Shown here in pieces: positions 48,914 through 60,327 of a DNA stretch of 64,000 nt. Each line of letters begins with the position of its first letter. The first letter of the stretch is position 1. The position numbers and the translations under genes are program-made. This DNA is from Homarus americanus (taxonomy: Eukaryota; Arthropoda; Malacostraca; Decapoda; Nephropidae), in the NCBI RefSeq assembly GCF_018991925.1, contig NW_024725489.1:7601065-7665064 (forward strand). The letters run 5' to 3'. A model generated the notes under the pieces. That model was given only the letters and a program-made list of their open reading frames with translations. It searched no databases and was not told where the DNA came from.

Positions 48914-48914
<1 letters not shown>

Positions 48915-48944
<30 letters not shown>
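48915..48944. repeat. (ATA)n microsatellite
   Basis: About ten ATA units at the broken end of LTR B4. Confidence 0.9.
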
Positions 48945-48945
<1 letters not shown>

Positions 48946-49504
48946 TTGTCGTAATTGGTGATGCGGCTTCAGATTTCACCACCGTTTTAGATCTTCCGTG
49001 TAATTTAGATATAAGTAAATTTAGTTCATTTTCTATGGTATAGTTGGAAGTCATTTTCTCTGTTGGCCTAATTCATGACAAAAATACGACCAGGATACAG
49101 TTTTGAGATGTAATTCTCCAAAAAAGTCAAATAAGAGTCGTTAATACTGAGAACATAGTTTGTGTTATAATAAAATGGCATTGATCTATGCTTGACTTCT
49201 TATGGCTTACAGTATGTAATGTTGGTGTTTACTGAATATTTTACTAAATTACTAATTTTCACGTGAAATTATGTATATATTTTTACATTCATATTAGATA
49301 ATGATGTAGTGGTTTGTTAATAAACTACTGTTGTCAGATGGTAGGTAAAGTTGACTTTGACATATCATGCAGATTTATCGTGGGTGTTTGACGTAAGGTG
49401 CTGATCAAGTTGTAGGAATTCGTGGTATAATGTTGTCTAGCACTCAGGATGGATGGAAACTCTAAGGTGGTTTTCTTGTATAATATAAGTTATATGATAG
49501 ACAG
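48945..49504. other. AT-rich spacer, no gene seen
   Basis: No coding, element or RNA signal recognised. Confidence 0.5.
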
Positions 49505-49509
49505 TCTGG

Positions 49510-49977
49510 TGCTGGAGGTGCCCTGTGGTGAGGAGCTGCTCAGTAGAGACGTTCCGTGAGTAGCGTGTTGAAGGAAGTAGATGTGCAGGAGCTTCGTTAG
49601 AGAAGATGTTGCCTGTTGCTGGCCTCCTGGTTGAATGAATGCTGACAGCGTGGAGCTTGCTGGAGGAGGTGTTGCTTGTTCAAGAAGAGAGACCAGAATG
49701 AGAAAGCTGGTTGGTGAGGAAGCTCAGAGAAGGACAGCTGGTGGGTCGCCATGCTCGCTGGCGGGAGCGAGGACCGCCAGGCAGGCGGAGGAGAGGCGAG
49801 GGCCGCCAGGCAGCGGCGGAGGAGGAGGTGTTGCGTGTTATAGAAGTGAGGCTAGAATGAATCTCAATGGAGAGACAGAGCTTATATACCCAGCAGCCGC
49901 GAGTCCTCTATGAGTCATGTTGGGAAAACCCGAGAAAGTCGCCGGTCTCTAGTTCCGTTGCTAGGTTACCGTAACAT
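49510..49977 (-). repeat. Solo LTR, family E
   Basis: 468 bp with TSD TCTGG (49505-49509, 49978-49982). Minus-strand ends TGTTACGG and CCAGCA. TATA (GTATATAAG, minus) at 49889-49881. A 40-bp motif ('ggaggaggtgttgc') is duplicated at about 49662-49702 and 49817-49860. The GC-rich open frame across it is not a gene. Confidence 0.75.
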
Positions 49978-49982
49978 CTGGT

Positions 49983-50544
49983 GTCGCCGCTCGCTTGCTT
50001 GCTAGGGAGGATGGTAGCATCGGAATGCGGATACGCAGTTTGTAGGGGAGACGTCCACTACAAAGTATTTGATTATCGAAGGCTTTCACTCATACATGAG
50101 AGGGTTCGACAGGTCATGCAATGGCCTTATTTGCTTTTTCATCACTGATCTTATAATGGAAAGCAGTCTGCCAAGTGCGTGACGTCACACAACAAAGCGC
50201 GAAGAAACTAGTTCTTGTGATTCACTTTATTCACAAATGTTCTCTCTCCTTCACCTGCTTAGATCATTCTATATAAAGTCTTCTACTATTATTGTTTTTA
50301 CTGTGTTTTTTTTTTTACATTTATATTATAAAATCAATGATTATCGCACTGATTTTCATTGGAACATGACCGTAGATAATAGTGAGATAATATAACATTA
50401 TTTTAACATTAATAGTTCTCTGATTACCATATTATTAATATATTATCAACTATTAAGTAAAACCTATGGCCATGTTTGATATTAATATATTACATATGAC
50501 CAGTCGGTTACATATGTGATAGTAATTGGAGGAATAGCCGCGTG
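49983..50544. other. AT-rich spacer, no gene seen
   Basis: No gene. It includes a T-run and degenerate TATTAA-rich DNA around 50380-50500. Confidence 0.5.
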
Positions 50545-51286
50545 TGAATCACTCCTCGTGCTACAGACAAGCAAGACCCCGACTATACCGCCCTTCAGGA
50601 TCTACTGAACAGTCTCCAAAACTGGGCCACCAACAACCACGTCACCATCAACCATACCAAGACCATGGTTATGCACATCAACCTCTCCTCCGACGCTGTC
50701 CCAACCCCTTCCATTACTTTAGGTCCCAACACACTCCAAGTTGTAAATTCCACTAAGCTCCTCGGCGTCACCATGGATAACAAACTAAATTGGAAACCAT
50801 ACGTCAGTGAAGTTGTCAAATCCTCATGTTTCCGTCTCCACCTCTGACGACGACTCAAGTCCCTCGGAGTTCCTGCACCCGAGCTCCTCAGTGTTTACTC
50901 AACATTCATATTTCCCAAGCTCACCTATGCTTCCCCTACCTGGTCTTCCTCTCTAAATGCCGCACATCGTAAACACCTATAAAAAGTGCAAAAGAGGGCA
51001 TGCAAGATTATTCTCTCCCCTTCCTACTCCACATATCAAGAAGCGCTCAACACACTGATCCTCTCGGCTCTCACTGACCATCACCACGACCTCATCTGCA
51101 AATTTGGTGAGAAGCTTCTGCAGCATCCTCGACACCGGCTCCTACTACCATCTGAGATCCCTCGCCCGAGAATTGCTGTTCGACACCAAAACCGAATACA
51201 GCCCAAACGAGCACGAACTGATTGCTATAAGAACAGCCCAGTCCCAACCATTGTAAAAATTATCAATAACTTGTAATCAACCAGTG

Positions 51287-52401
51287 TGTTACTGCCACAG
51301 TAAAATAAACTAGGCGAGAGGGTGAGAGTAGAGATATAGTGTTGACGACGAATTTGCTGACGAATTTGCTGAGGTGTTTTAATACGAAACAGATGGCCCA
51401 CGCCTACGGGCTGCGATTGCCCTCGAGGGCAGTCTACGGATTTCTACAGGACAGACAACACGTTGGTTCAGACCACTAGACCCTAAAACGTGAGTGATCG
51501 TGAAGTATTAGAATCTTCTAAGACATCCTAAATAACTTTAAAAAGTATATTTATGTACTGTAATTTGATCATATTATACAAATTGCCTCCTGATCTATCA
51601 ACAGTTATAATATGTAAGTTATATTTAAGATGTGAACAGGCTATGTACTGTATATTGATTGCATTATTCATACTATGTGTCCTGAGATAACAGCATTTGT
51701 TATATGTGAATTGTTCTTTGACAGGTTTTGACTGAATTATATGGTACGAGTCAACGTTGAGGGTTTATTTCTCCAGTGTTACGAACCACCCCATCAATTG
51801 TCATGATCTACCTACCCAGCACCACGAGCAACGCCATCTAGGGACGAAACCCGAGTATGACTACTCTTAGTTACCACTCCGGGGTTTCCCTTCTCCATAT
51901 CTTGGTTGTTGCGTCACCTCCTCAAAGTCTTCCTCATCAGCTCTAGTTCGATGAGAGTGCAGTTCACTTTGGGAAGTGACCACAGGATCACCTATCCTGG
52001 AAACCTACAGCACAGTGACTACCTACCGTCTTCTACAATACTCAGCCTTACTTGTCAGCCATCTCAGCTCCACACTTAAGTATTTGTAATCTTATATTGC
52101 CTCCCCACGTCCACTTGCTTCAAAATTGTTGTATGTTGTATAAATATGTATATACTGTTAATGTTTAGGTTAAGTATGGTTAAGGGTAAATTATAGAAAG
52201 CTGAATATTTTGTTAAGGAATTTATGGTACTTTATTATACACAACAAAAACTCGCATCCTTTGTCTACCCTTTTATAGTCCGATTGTCTTTGTTTTTTTT
52301 TGTTGTTGCCTGTTGGGATCTGGGTAGACTTTTAACTATATTCTAAATCCCCAACTCGTAACACCAGCATCAAACCAATAACGCTCCTATGAGCATTAAC
52401 A
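51287..52401 (+). repeat. BEL 5' LTR, interrupted
   Basis: About 524 bp once LTR D2 and its TSD are removed. Closely similar to the 3' LTR. It has two copies of the 12-bp unit gacgaatttgct, where the 3' LTR has three. Confidence 0.9.
51777..52363 (-). repeat. Solo LTR, family D (copy D2)
   Basis: 587 bp with perfect 8-bp inverted ends TGTTACGA/TCGTAACA and TSD CCAG (51773-51776, 52364-52367). The uninterrupted site is in the 3' LTR at about 60830. Related to D1, opposite orientation. Confidence 0.92.
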
Positions 52402-53148
52402 GTCAAAACGTGAGATCATCTGGAAGCAATTGAGGATCCGTCATCGCAGAGTCAAGAAAGGAAGAGGATCTTAATTCAGAAGGACTGGACGTCGTTCAAT
52501 ATTGTTCAGACGATCGCGCGCGAGTGTTAATGTTCATTGTGGATAGCCACACCAGCTACCAAAGAAAAAATTGGTTTGAGAAAGACTGGTCTCTGTGTCA
52601 AAGTTGTTCGGAATGAAAGGCGAGAGAGTTTAGTGATCAAGCGTACAGCCAAACTAGGTCGCCAAGTTTTTTTAGTAGTAAGTTTAAGTAGTGTATGTGT
52701 GTGCAGAATTAAAAAATAACAACGAAGGTTGTGACAAGCCGTAACGTTGTACAAGTAAGGGCGCCGCAGTAGTGTTTGTGACATCAGTTGTGTAACGAGT
52801 CCCTACATTGATTTTGGGTTTCTGTGGTTGTGTTAGTGTGACATCGCTGTGGTCGTGTTAGTGTGACATCGTAGCTCGTGTGTGACATCACTGTGGCCAT
52901 GTTAGTGTGACATCGTCGCTCGTGCGTGACATCACTGTGGTCGTGTTCGTGTGACATCACTCGTGCATATTGTACGTCACGTGTTTAGAGGGTCGTCGCT
53001 CGTGTGTGACATCACTCGTGCGCATGGCATTTGTCAGTGCGACATCAACTCCAATTGTGTGATATCTGCGATCGTGGGGCACCTGATACTAAGTGTTACT
53101 GCAAACATTTATGGAGCAAGACAGATCACGCTTGCTGTTTGGGCAGTC
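52402..53148 (+). other. BEL leader with minisatellite
   Basis: Untranslated leader. 52820-53045 contains imperfect units of 'gtgtgacatcactgtggtcg'. TGGAAGCAATTGAGG at about 52420 is a possible PBS; the tRNA was not identified. Confidence 0.55.
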
Positions 53149-54378
53149 ATGGACGGGAAAGAGAATAAGTCAGAAGTGGGTAGCGTGTCCGGCGTAGAAC
53201 AAGGAGACACTGCCGACATAGAGACCGACGTCTCACCCACCTCGCCAAGGCAGCGTGAGATAAACCTGTCTACAGTAAACCTGTCTCCCGAGAAGAGAAA
53301 GGAACCACCTGTCAAAGGAATTGAAGGACAATTATGTGAGCAATACCAACAAATGCAGCAAATGTTTGCTCACATGACAGCGATGATGCAAAACGTCACC
53401 GAAGGTATGAATCAACTACATGACAAGGGCAGCACAGAAGATCGCGGAAAGGTGTTATCACCACCAGAGACTAAACTTTCCTCTGTAATTGAAACTAACG
53501 AAGAAACGCTATATACTCCAAGAGGACTCCCGGCGCTCACCTTAACCGCAGAGCCGGGAACATCTCACCAGGGAGAGCGCGGAAGTACTTCCGAACATCA
53601 AGCTAGTACGCCGAAACTACTACCTTTGATGAAAGACAAATAGGATGACCCACCGAGGTCCGAGGATTGGGTGAGAGAACTGCTAGAGAATATGAGGTTC
53701 TCCCAAAGGCCGACGCCGAAGTTCAGCGGAGGAACTTGTAGTGAATACTGGAAGTTCAAGCGAGTTTTTCAGCGACACGTTGGGATGGCGCAGATACCTG
53801 ATGCTTTGAAATTAGAGACAGTTCTCGCTGCCTACGCCGGGCCCACTAAGGACGCTTTGCGGGGATGTCTGCAAATTCAAGATCCCAAAGCCGGGTACCA
53901 GGAAGTTTTGCACATATTAGAGAAACGTCACTGCAATAAGCACACTTACGTTTGCTAGCGAAGTCCAACTGTGACACTAAGTGACGCAAAGGGCCTCCAA
54001 CAATTCTCAGACGAACTGGGGAATTGCGTGAGGAACTTGAAGGTCTTGGGAGAACTACGTCAGATTGACATGTATGAATCAATAAGCACGTTAGCTGAGA
54101 GGTTCAAGGGAAAGATGAGGGACGACTACGTGGATAAGGCGCATAAATACAAAAGGAAGTGGGGAAAGCTTCCTGGGATCGAGTGGATGTTGGAATTCAC
54201 AATGGATATGGTCGACAAGGCGGAGGAGGTCACAAAGGGACGAGGACAGGAAGAACCAAGCAGAATTTATGCAGACTCACGTCAATCCTCGTCGAGGAAG
54301 AGACTTGTGGGTCTGGTGACATCAGGAATAAAGACAACCAGAGAAATGGAAGATGAACGCTACTCGTTACGCCGCTGA
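53149..54378 (+). pseudogene. BEL Gag (capsid part)
   Basis: ATG at 53149 (MDGKENKSEVG). A Gln/Met coiled stretch (QYQQMQQMFAHMTAMMQ) is followed by the capsid block KFSGGTCSEYWKFKRVFQRH and ERFKGKMRDDYVDKAHKY typical of BEL/Pao. Stops at about 53641 and 53956 interrupt an otherwise continuous frame. Confidence 0.85.
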
Positions 54379-54393
54379 GATCACCTTCTTCAG

Positions 54394-54891
54394 ATGTGCC
54401 GGACATTCCTCAGCATGTCCACAGGAAAGCGAACTTCCCTTGTAAGGGAACAACGTCGCTGCTACGCCTGCCTGGGTCGTAATCACCGGATAACAGAATG
54501 CAGCCAGAATATGGTATGTGGTATAGATGGCTGCTCTGGAGTACACTCGAGGCTCCTGCACTTCACGGGATCTCTGACGAGCAATGACAAGGTGCAACGG
54601 GGCGAAGTTGAAAGGGGAGAACACCAGACTAGCCTCCAAAGGGTGAAGAGAGCTACCACAGGGGGGGCCTACCAAATAGACATAACACCTGACCACAAAC
54701 GACCTAGAATGAGTCAACTTAAGGCTATTATGCCACCACCGGAATCGGCATCTAGTAGAGCTAAATCATGCAAGGTCGAAACTGGTACAAATACCATGGG
54801 GAAAAGAAATCTGCATAAATGGGTCAGGGAAACCATAACCAGCAATGGAACTGATGATCTGCGTGAAGAACCCAACGATTGCAAGATGTGA
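54394..54891 (+). pseudogene. BEL zinc-knuckle region
   Basis: CYACLGRNHRITEC followed by CGIDGCSGVHSRLLH, the paired knuckles found between capsid and protease in BEL/Pao. In a different frame from the capsid. Ends at a stop before the protease. Confidence 0.82.
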
Positions 54892-54936
54892 CAACAAAGT
54901 TCCAGCAGAGTCGCACTTCCAATAGTAAAAGTCAGG

Positions 54937-55305
54937 GTGGAAGAAAAGAACCAAGAAGCAGTAGTCACCGGAGCTCTCTTGGATTCAGGCAGCAACCGAT
55001 CATATTGCACGCGTAGCCTAGGTGACCGGCTGCAGGCAGAGGGAAGGCCAGTTTCCCTCTCCATTGGCACGATCATGAGAGAAAGTAATAGTGTAAACAC
55101 CGAAGAAATCAGTGTGAGAGTGGCTAGCGTAGGAGTGAGAAAGAGCCGATCCATCATTATCCCCAAGGTCATCATTGTTGAGAATCTACCGTCTTCTCTG
55201 AAATCGTCGGTCGCAGACACCCAAGATGTCACCATGTGAGAACACCTACGAGGTACTGCGCTACGCCAAGCACCGAAAAGAGTGGCTCTCCTGATAGGTC
55301 TGGAC
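54937..55305 (+). pseudogene. BEL aspartic protease
   Basis: ALLDSGSNRSYC is the catalytic DSG-type motif common in BEL/Pao. It is followed by NTEEISVRVASVG and a stop at about 55239, then the strand leading to LLIGLD where hAT-2 is inserted. Confidence 0.8.
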
Positions 55306-57045
55306 CAGTGGTTCTCAACCTGGGGGCCATGGCCCCCAAGGGAGCCACGGCAAGAATTTAGGGGAGCCACGGCGAGCTGTTATAAATTGTACGTTTCCTA
55401 ATAATGTTGGGCATTGGGCATCTGAATTAAACAAAACTTGTATTACTTATTTTGACTTGGCAGAAGAGGATTTTCATTCTTTTTTGGTCATTTTGTTTAA
55501 TTATCTCCAACTGGTATGTTTGCAATACAGCTGGATGAGTCAACGGAGGTGAGTTTTTGTGCACAGCTACTCGTGTTTGTTAGGTATGTTTTCTTGTGTG
55601 GCATCAAAGAGAAATATCTGTTCTGTACACAGCTTGAGACTACCACAACAGCTGTAGATGTGATGGAAAAGCTGTCTTCTTTCTTCACAGCTAACAGGAT
55701 CAGCTGGGAAAATTGTTGTGGAGTCTGTACGGATGGGGCTCCGGTTATGCTGGGATCAAAATCGGGTTTCCAGAAGCGTGTCAAGGAAGTAGCTCCGAAT
55801 GCCAAGGGGATCCATTGTATGAGCCATCGTTTTGCACTGGCGTCGAAAACCCTCCCTGATGAACTTAGCAAGATCCTGGAGGCAGTGGTCAAATGTGTCA
55901 ACTTTGTGAAAGCTGGAGATCTGAACTCTCGCTTTTTCCAGAATCTTTGTAGAGACATGGATTCAGAGCATGAAGCCCTCCTCTTTTACTCCAAAGTGCG
56001 CTGGCTTTCCAAGGGCAATGTTGTGAATCGAGTGTTTGAACTTCGGGGAGAGCTTAAGTTGTTCCTGGAAAGGCAAGGGAAAGATGATCTATTAAGTCAC
56101 TTCAATGAGGTGTTGTGGGAGCCACGTCTTGCATATTTAGCAGATACATTTGAGCAGCTAAACAGGCTGAATCTCAAGCTGCAGGGCAAGGACAGAAATG
56201 TGCATTTCTTGCCAAGCTCCAGAATTGGCAAAGGAAAGTCAATGCAGGAAATGTTGCCATGTTTGAGAATCTTTCAACTGTTCTTGATGAGAATGAAGAT
56301 CATCTGCTTGACCCATCACTCAAAACTGAAATCACTCAGCACCTGAAATCCTTGGAAGGTGAGCTCAAAAAGTATTTCCCAGAATTCGAGGAGGAAGATG
56401 GGAAATTGGTGAGGAATCCTTTCTCTGGCATTCTTGATATTGCTACCATTCCGAATGATGTTCAGGACGAATTTCTTGATCTCAAGATTGATTCTGCTGC
56501 CAAAGATCTCTATGAAGAAAGATCTCTGACTGTATTCTGGTGCTCAATGTATCAGTCATATCCAAAAGTTAGCGAGATTGCACTTCGAGTCCTCTTGCCT
56601 TTTTCAACTACCCTTCTACATATAAAGAGTAAAAGCCGGAACCGATTGGATGTGGACCCGGACATGAGATGTGCATTGTCAGTGACACAAACTCGGATCA
56701 GTCACCTGACTGAGAGGAAACAATGTCAGCCTTCCCATTGAGCTGTGACAAAATATGCAGAGGTTATGTGAACTTTTTCCCAACCAAATTCAAGTTTGCT
56801 GTGAGGCTTGTCTAGTAGTCACTCTAGTCTAGTGACGTCAGTTATGTAAATCATGGAAGTCTATCAAACTATAAGACAATGATGATTGTCAACCTTGAAA
56901 TAAAATAAGGGTATTCTCTTCTTCTGCATTTTATTTTTCAACATTATTTGTGGGGGGGGGAGGTTGGGAGAAAAATGAAGGAGGCCACGAGGATGTTGAA
57001 AATTCCTCAAGGGGGGAATGGAGTGAAAAAGGTTGAGAACCACTG
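55306..57045 (+). mobile_element. hAT-2 transposon with TIRs and 8-bp TSD
   Basis: 1,740 bp bounded by 15-bp perfect inverted repeats CAGTGGTTCTCAACC and GGTTGAGAACCACTG. TSD GTCTGGAC (55298-55305) and GTCTAGAC (57046-57053). It splits the BEL sequence in the GLD|VPQALAPLEV motif. Confidence 0.95.
55516..56741 (+). pseudogene. hAT-2 transposase remnant
   Basis: Starts in the RNase H-like core (LDESTEV, CTDGAPVML, HCMSHRFAL), so the BED finger and N-terminus are deleted. A frameshift near 56250 joins the second part, which ends in the dimerisation region (FWCSMYQSYPKVSEIAL) with part of it missing. ZBED5/SCAND3-like group. Confidence 0.85.
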
Positions 57046-58400
57046 GTCTAGACGTACCACAAGCACTAGCACCATTAGAAGTAAGGACCGGGAAAGACGG
57101 AGAGCCGTTTGCAATACGCACCGTGCCAGGTTGGACTTGAGAGTGGTCAACGTCAACTACTCAAGTGGACGGACACTACCAACTTCCCATCCCGTTTCGC
57201 CATTAAGAACCGGGACTCCCAGACAATAAGAAACTTGCCAAGCAGCGATTGGCGGGATTGACAAAACGCCTCCTGAAGAACCCAGGGCTCTCTCAGAAAT
57301 ATAAAGAAGAGATGAGACGTCTAATCGACGACGGACATGCTGAGCGAGTCCACATCAAGAACTCAGTGTAGCACCCGGGAAGACCTGGTATCTCCCACAC
57401 CACCCTGTGTTGAATCCCAACAAGCCAGAAAAGGTGAGAATAGTGTTTGATTGTGCAGCCGAATATGGGTCGATGTCGTTGAACAGCCAGGTGATGCAAG
57501 GGCCAGACCTTAACAACAAATTGATGGGAGTCCTCATGAGATTCAGACAAGGAAAGGTGGCACTCATGGCTGATATCGAGGCAATGTTCCACCAAGTGCT
57601 AGTAGTATCCGAACATCGAAATGTCTTACTATTCTTATGGTGGACGGACGACCAGCTGTCAGGGGCCCCCACCACTTACCGAATGACAGTACATCTCTTT
57701 GGAGGAGTGTGGAGTCCTTCATGTGCCGGGTATGCGCTACAACAAACATTCCAAGATTAAGAGGAAAGTCTCCATGACGACATCAAGAAAGCGAATCGTA
57801 ACTTCTACGTCGACGATTTGCTTCTCTCAGTACATTCGACGGGAAAGGCAACGATAATTGCCCATCGGCTGAGACAGCTGATGAAAAGGGGCGGATTCAT
57901 TCTTACGAAGTGGGTCTGTAATCACAAGGAGGTTCTCAAGGCAATTCCACAGACAGAGAAAGCCGTGGGAGTAAAGGAAGTAATTTTGATAGATGACAGG
58001 CTCCCCACTGAACGAGCATTGGGAATCTTGTGGGACCTGGAAAAGGACGAACTAGCGGTCCGGGTCCAGATCCCTAAGAAACCGTAGACGAAACGAGGCC
58101 TTTTGAGTATGGTCAGATCCATATATGACCCACTGGGACTCATCGCTCCGAGTGTCATAAAAGCCAAAATCATATTCCAAGATGAGTGTAGACGAGGTGT
58201 TGGATGGGATGAACGAATCACTGAACAAAACAGGGTCGCATGGCAAAAATGGCTGGATGAACTTCCTCACCTATCACGGGTTCACGTTCCACGGTGCTAC
58301 CGACCCGAGGATAAGAATCCAGTGGTTACCGTGCAACTACTGTACATCACTTCTGCGACGCCTCCCAACGAGCGTATGGAGCTGTATCGTATCTGAGAAC
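57046..58400 (+). pseudogene. BEL reverse transcriptase
   Basis: LEVRTGKDGEPFAIRT, then [25 protein letters not shown] and NFYVDDLLLSV (YVDD catalytic pair intact at about 57805). SIYDPLGLIAPSVI lies near 58120. Broken by stops at 57368 and 57758, and later by frameshifts. Confidence 0.87.
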
Positions 58401-58770
58401 CACGTGTGAAGATAGAACTCACCATATCTCCTTCGTGTGTGGCAAGGCCAAGCTAGCCCCTCTGAAACAGCAGATCATACCTCGACTTGAGCTCTGCGCG
58501 GCAGTACTGGCTGCTAAGGTAGACAAACAACTACGGCAAGAGCTTGAATTACATGTAGACAGATCAGTGTTCTGGACAGACAGTACGGCAGTCTTTCAAT
58601 ACATACGAAACACCGAAAGTCGCTTCCAGTCCTTCGTGGCCAATCGAGTGGCAACGATACACGAGGACTCCAATGTAGAACAATGGCGCCACGTGACGTC
58701 GGCACTGAACCCGGCCGACGACGCTAGTCGTGGATTACATGGAGCAGAGCTCAACGAGGAGGTCAGGTAG
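58401..58770 (+). pseudogene. BEL RNase H
   Basis: KLAPLKQQIIPRLELCAAVL supplies the E, VFWTDSTAVFQYI the D, and NPADDASRG the C-terminal D-rich end. Ends at TAG just before the integrase frame. Confidence 0.82.
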
Positions 58771-60282
58771 ATGCAGGGACCTGCTTTCCTCTTTTTGGAA
58801 GAAGACAGTTGGCCAAAGAGTCCATTGAGGATTCCAGACCTCACAGACGGGGACCCAGAGGTGAAGAAGGAAACCACGGTGCTGACGGCGAACGTTAACC
58901 AGGGGGAGGGTATCCTCGATAAGCTATGGGCCAGGTACTCATCGTGGCATCGACTTCTGAAGAGCGTAGAGTGTATTAGAAGGCTTATAGAATGGCGGCT
59001 TGGGAAGCGAAAGAACAAACATCACCGAGAATATCGGCTCCAGGTCAGCGAATTGGAAGAGGTGAAATTAGCCGTCCTAAGATTTATGCAAAGGAAAGGA
59101 TTCCCTCAAGAACTAGGAATGTTACTCCAGGGACATCCCGTGAGAGGTAGCGACATAAGGCGGCTGGAACCTCATCTAGACACGGACGGTCTGATCAGAG
59201 TAGGTGGCCGACTGAAACACGCTGCTCTCCACCCAGACCAGGAGAATCCCATACTATTACCAAGGGACAACAGGATCACGGGGCTCATCGTGAGAGAGGT
59301 ACACTCAATTAAAGCTGCACACTCAGGACGAGAACACACTCTTGCCATAATACGTGAGACGTACTGGATACCTAAGTGCCACAAATTACTCGACCGCACA
59401 ATACAGACGTGTGTGACTTGTCGAAGAAGCAACTGGAGGCCTACCCATCAACGCCAAGCCGACCTGCCAGAAGATCGAGTGTGCCCAGGAGACCAGCCGT
59501 TCATCTGCACTGGAATTGATTGCTTCGGCCCTTTTTTGGTTAAACAAGGACGAGCCCGGGTGAGGAGATGGGGATGCTTATTCACCTGCCTGACCACCAG
59601 AGCCATACACCTAGAAGTCCTCACCTCACTAGACACCGACTCGTTCCTCAATGCTCTAACAAGATTCACCTGCCGCAGGGGACCTCCCGAGCGTGTTCGG
59701 TCTGACAGGGGAACCAACATGATTGGAACTAGCCGAGAATTACGAGAGGCGGTGAATGGCTGGAACAACCGTGACAAGGTCGGGAATGCCCTTCTACAGA
59801 TAGAATGGCAGTTCAACCCCCCGACAGCCTCTCACATGGGAGGAGTGTGGGAGCAACAAATCCGCACTGTAAGGAAGGTCCTCCAGGGAGAGGTGGGCAC
59901 CCAGACACTAGACGATGAACGCCTCAGCACTGTGTTCTGCGCCATAGAAGAGATCATCAACGGAAGGCCCATCACCCCAGTGTCTGACGACCCAAAGGAT
60001 CTAGAAGCACTAACGCCGCATCACATACTATGTATGAACCCGGAGAAACTGTCCACCGGAGGCGATCGGTCCATGACAGAAGGGTACCGACGAAGATGGA
60101 AGCATGCCCAATTCATTGCGGACCAGTTTTGGAAAAGGTGGGTAAAAGAATATCTCCCAACATTATGTCAGCAACAAAGGTTCTTCAAAACTCGCTGTAA
60201 TCTCCACGCTGGGGATATCGTGATCATCTCTAGACAACCCCTTCCCAGGAGTCAGTGCCTGTTGGAAGGGGTCGGAGAGTGA
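58771..60282 (+). CDS. BEL integrase, open frame
   Basis: 503 uninterrupted codons. A zinc-binding part (H...H...CVTCRR) is at about residues 190-225, then GIDCFGPF (D), SDRGTNM (D) and ASHMGGVWEQQIR (E), all catalytic residues present. DUF5641-like C-terminal region ends GDIVIISRQPLPR. It would integrate the cDNA. The frame stays intact although the rest of pol is broken. Confidence 0.9.
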   Translation: MQGPAFLFLEEDSWPKSPLRIPDLTDGDPEVKKETTVLTANVNQGEGILDKLWARYSSWHRLLKSVECIRRLIEWRLGKRKNKHHREYRLQVSELEEVKLAVLRFMQRKGFPQELGMLLQGHPVRGSDIRRLEPHLDTDGLIRVGGRLKHAALHPDQENPILLPRDNRITGLIVREVHSIKAAHSGREHTLAIIRETYWIPKCHKLLDRTIQTCVTCRRSNWRPTHQRQADLPEDRVCPGDQPFICTGIDCFGPFLVKQGRARVRRWGCLFTCLTTRAIHLEVLTSLDTDSFLNALTRFTCRRGPPERVRSDRGTNMIGTSRELREAVNGWNNRDKVGNALLQIEWQFNPPTASHMGGVWEQQIRTVRKVLQGEVGTQTLDDERLSTVFCAIEEIINGRPITPVSDDPKDLEALTPHHILCMNPEKLSTGGDRSMTEGYRRRWKHAQFIADQFWKRWVKEYLPTLCQQQRFFKTRCNLHAGDIVIISRQPLPRSQCLLEGVGE

Positions 60283-60327
60283 ATCTAATAATATGCCGTA
60301 ATTTCGTGCGAAGCCCGACAGGGGGAG

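Larger units (their letters stand above)
38787..48914 (-). repeat. LTR family B, copy B4, split by nested insertions
   Basis: Plus-strand left end TGTCACCATTTATAAG at 38787. It resumes at 43026-43531 and 48231-48914, where it ends ...GACCATGA in an ATA microsatellite. It is colinear with B1. The two gaps are insertions with TSDs GCTT and ACTG. Confidence 0.8.

Noticed and set aside
49635..49913. 92-codon GC-rich frame
   Set aside because: Lies entirely inside the TSD-flanked solo LTR E and includes its promoter region.
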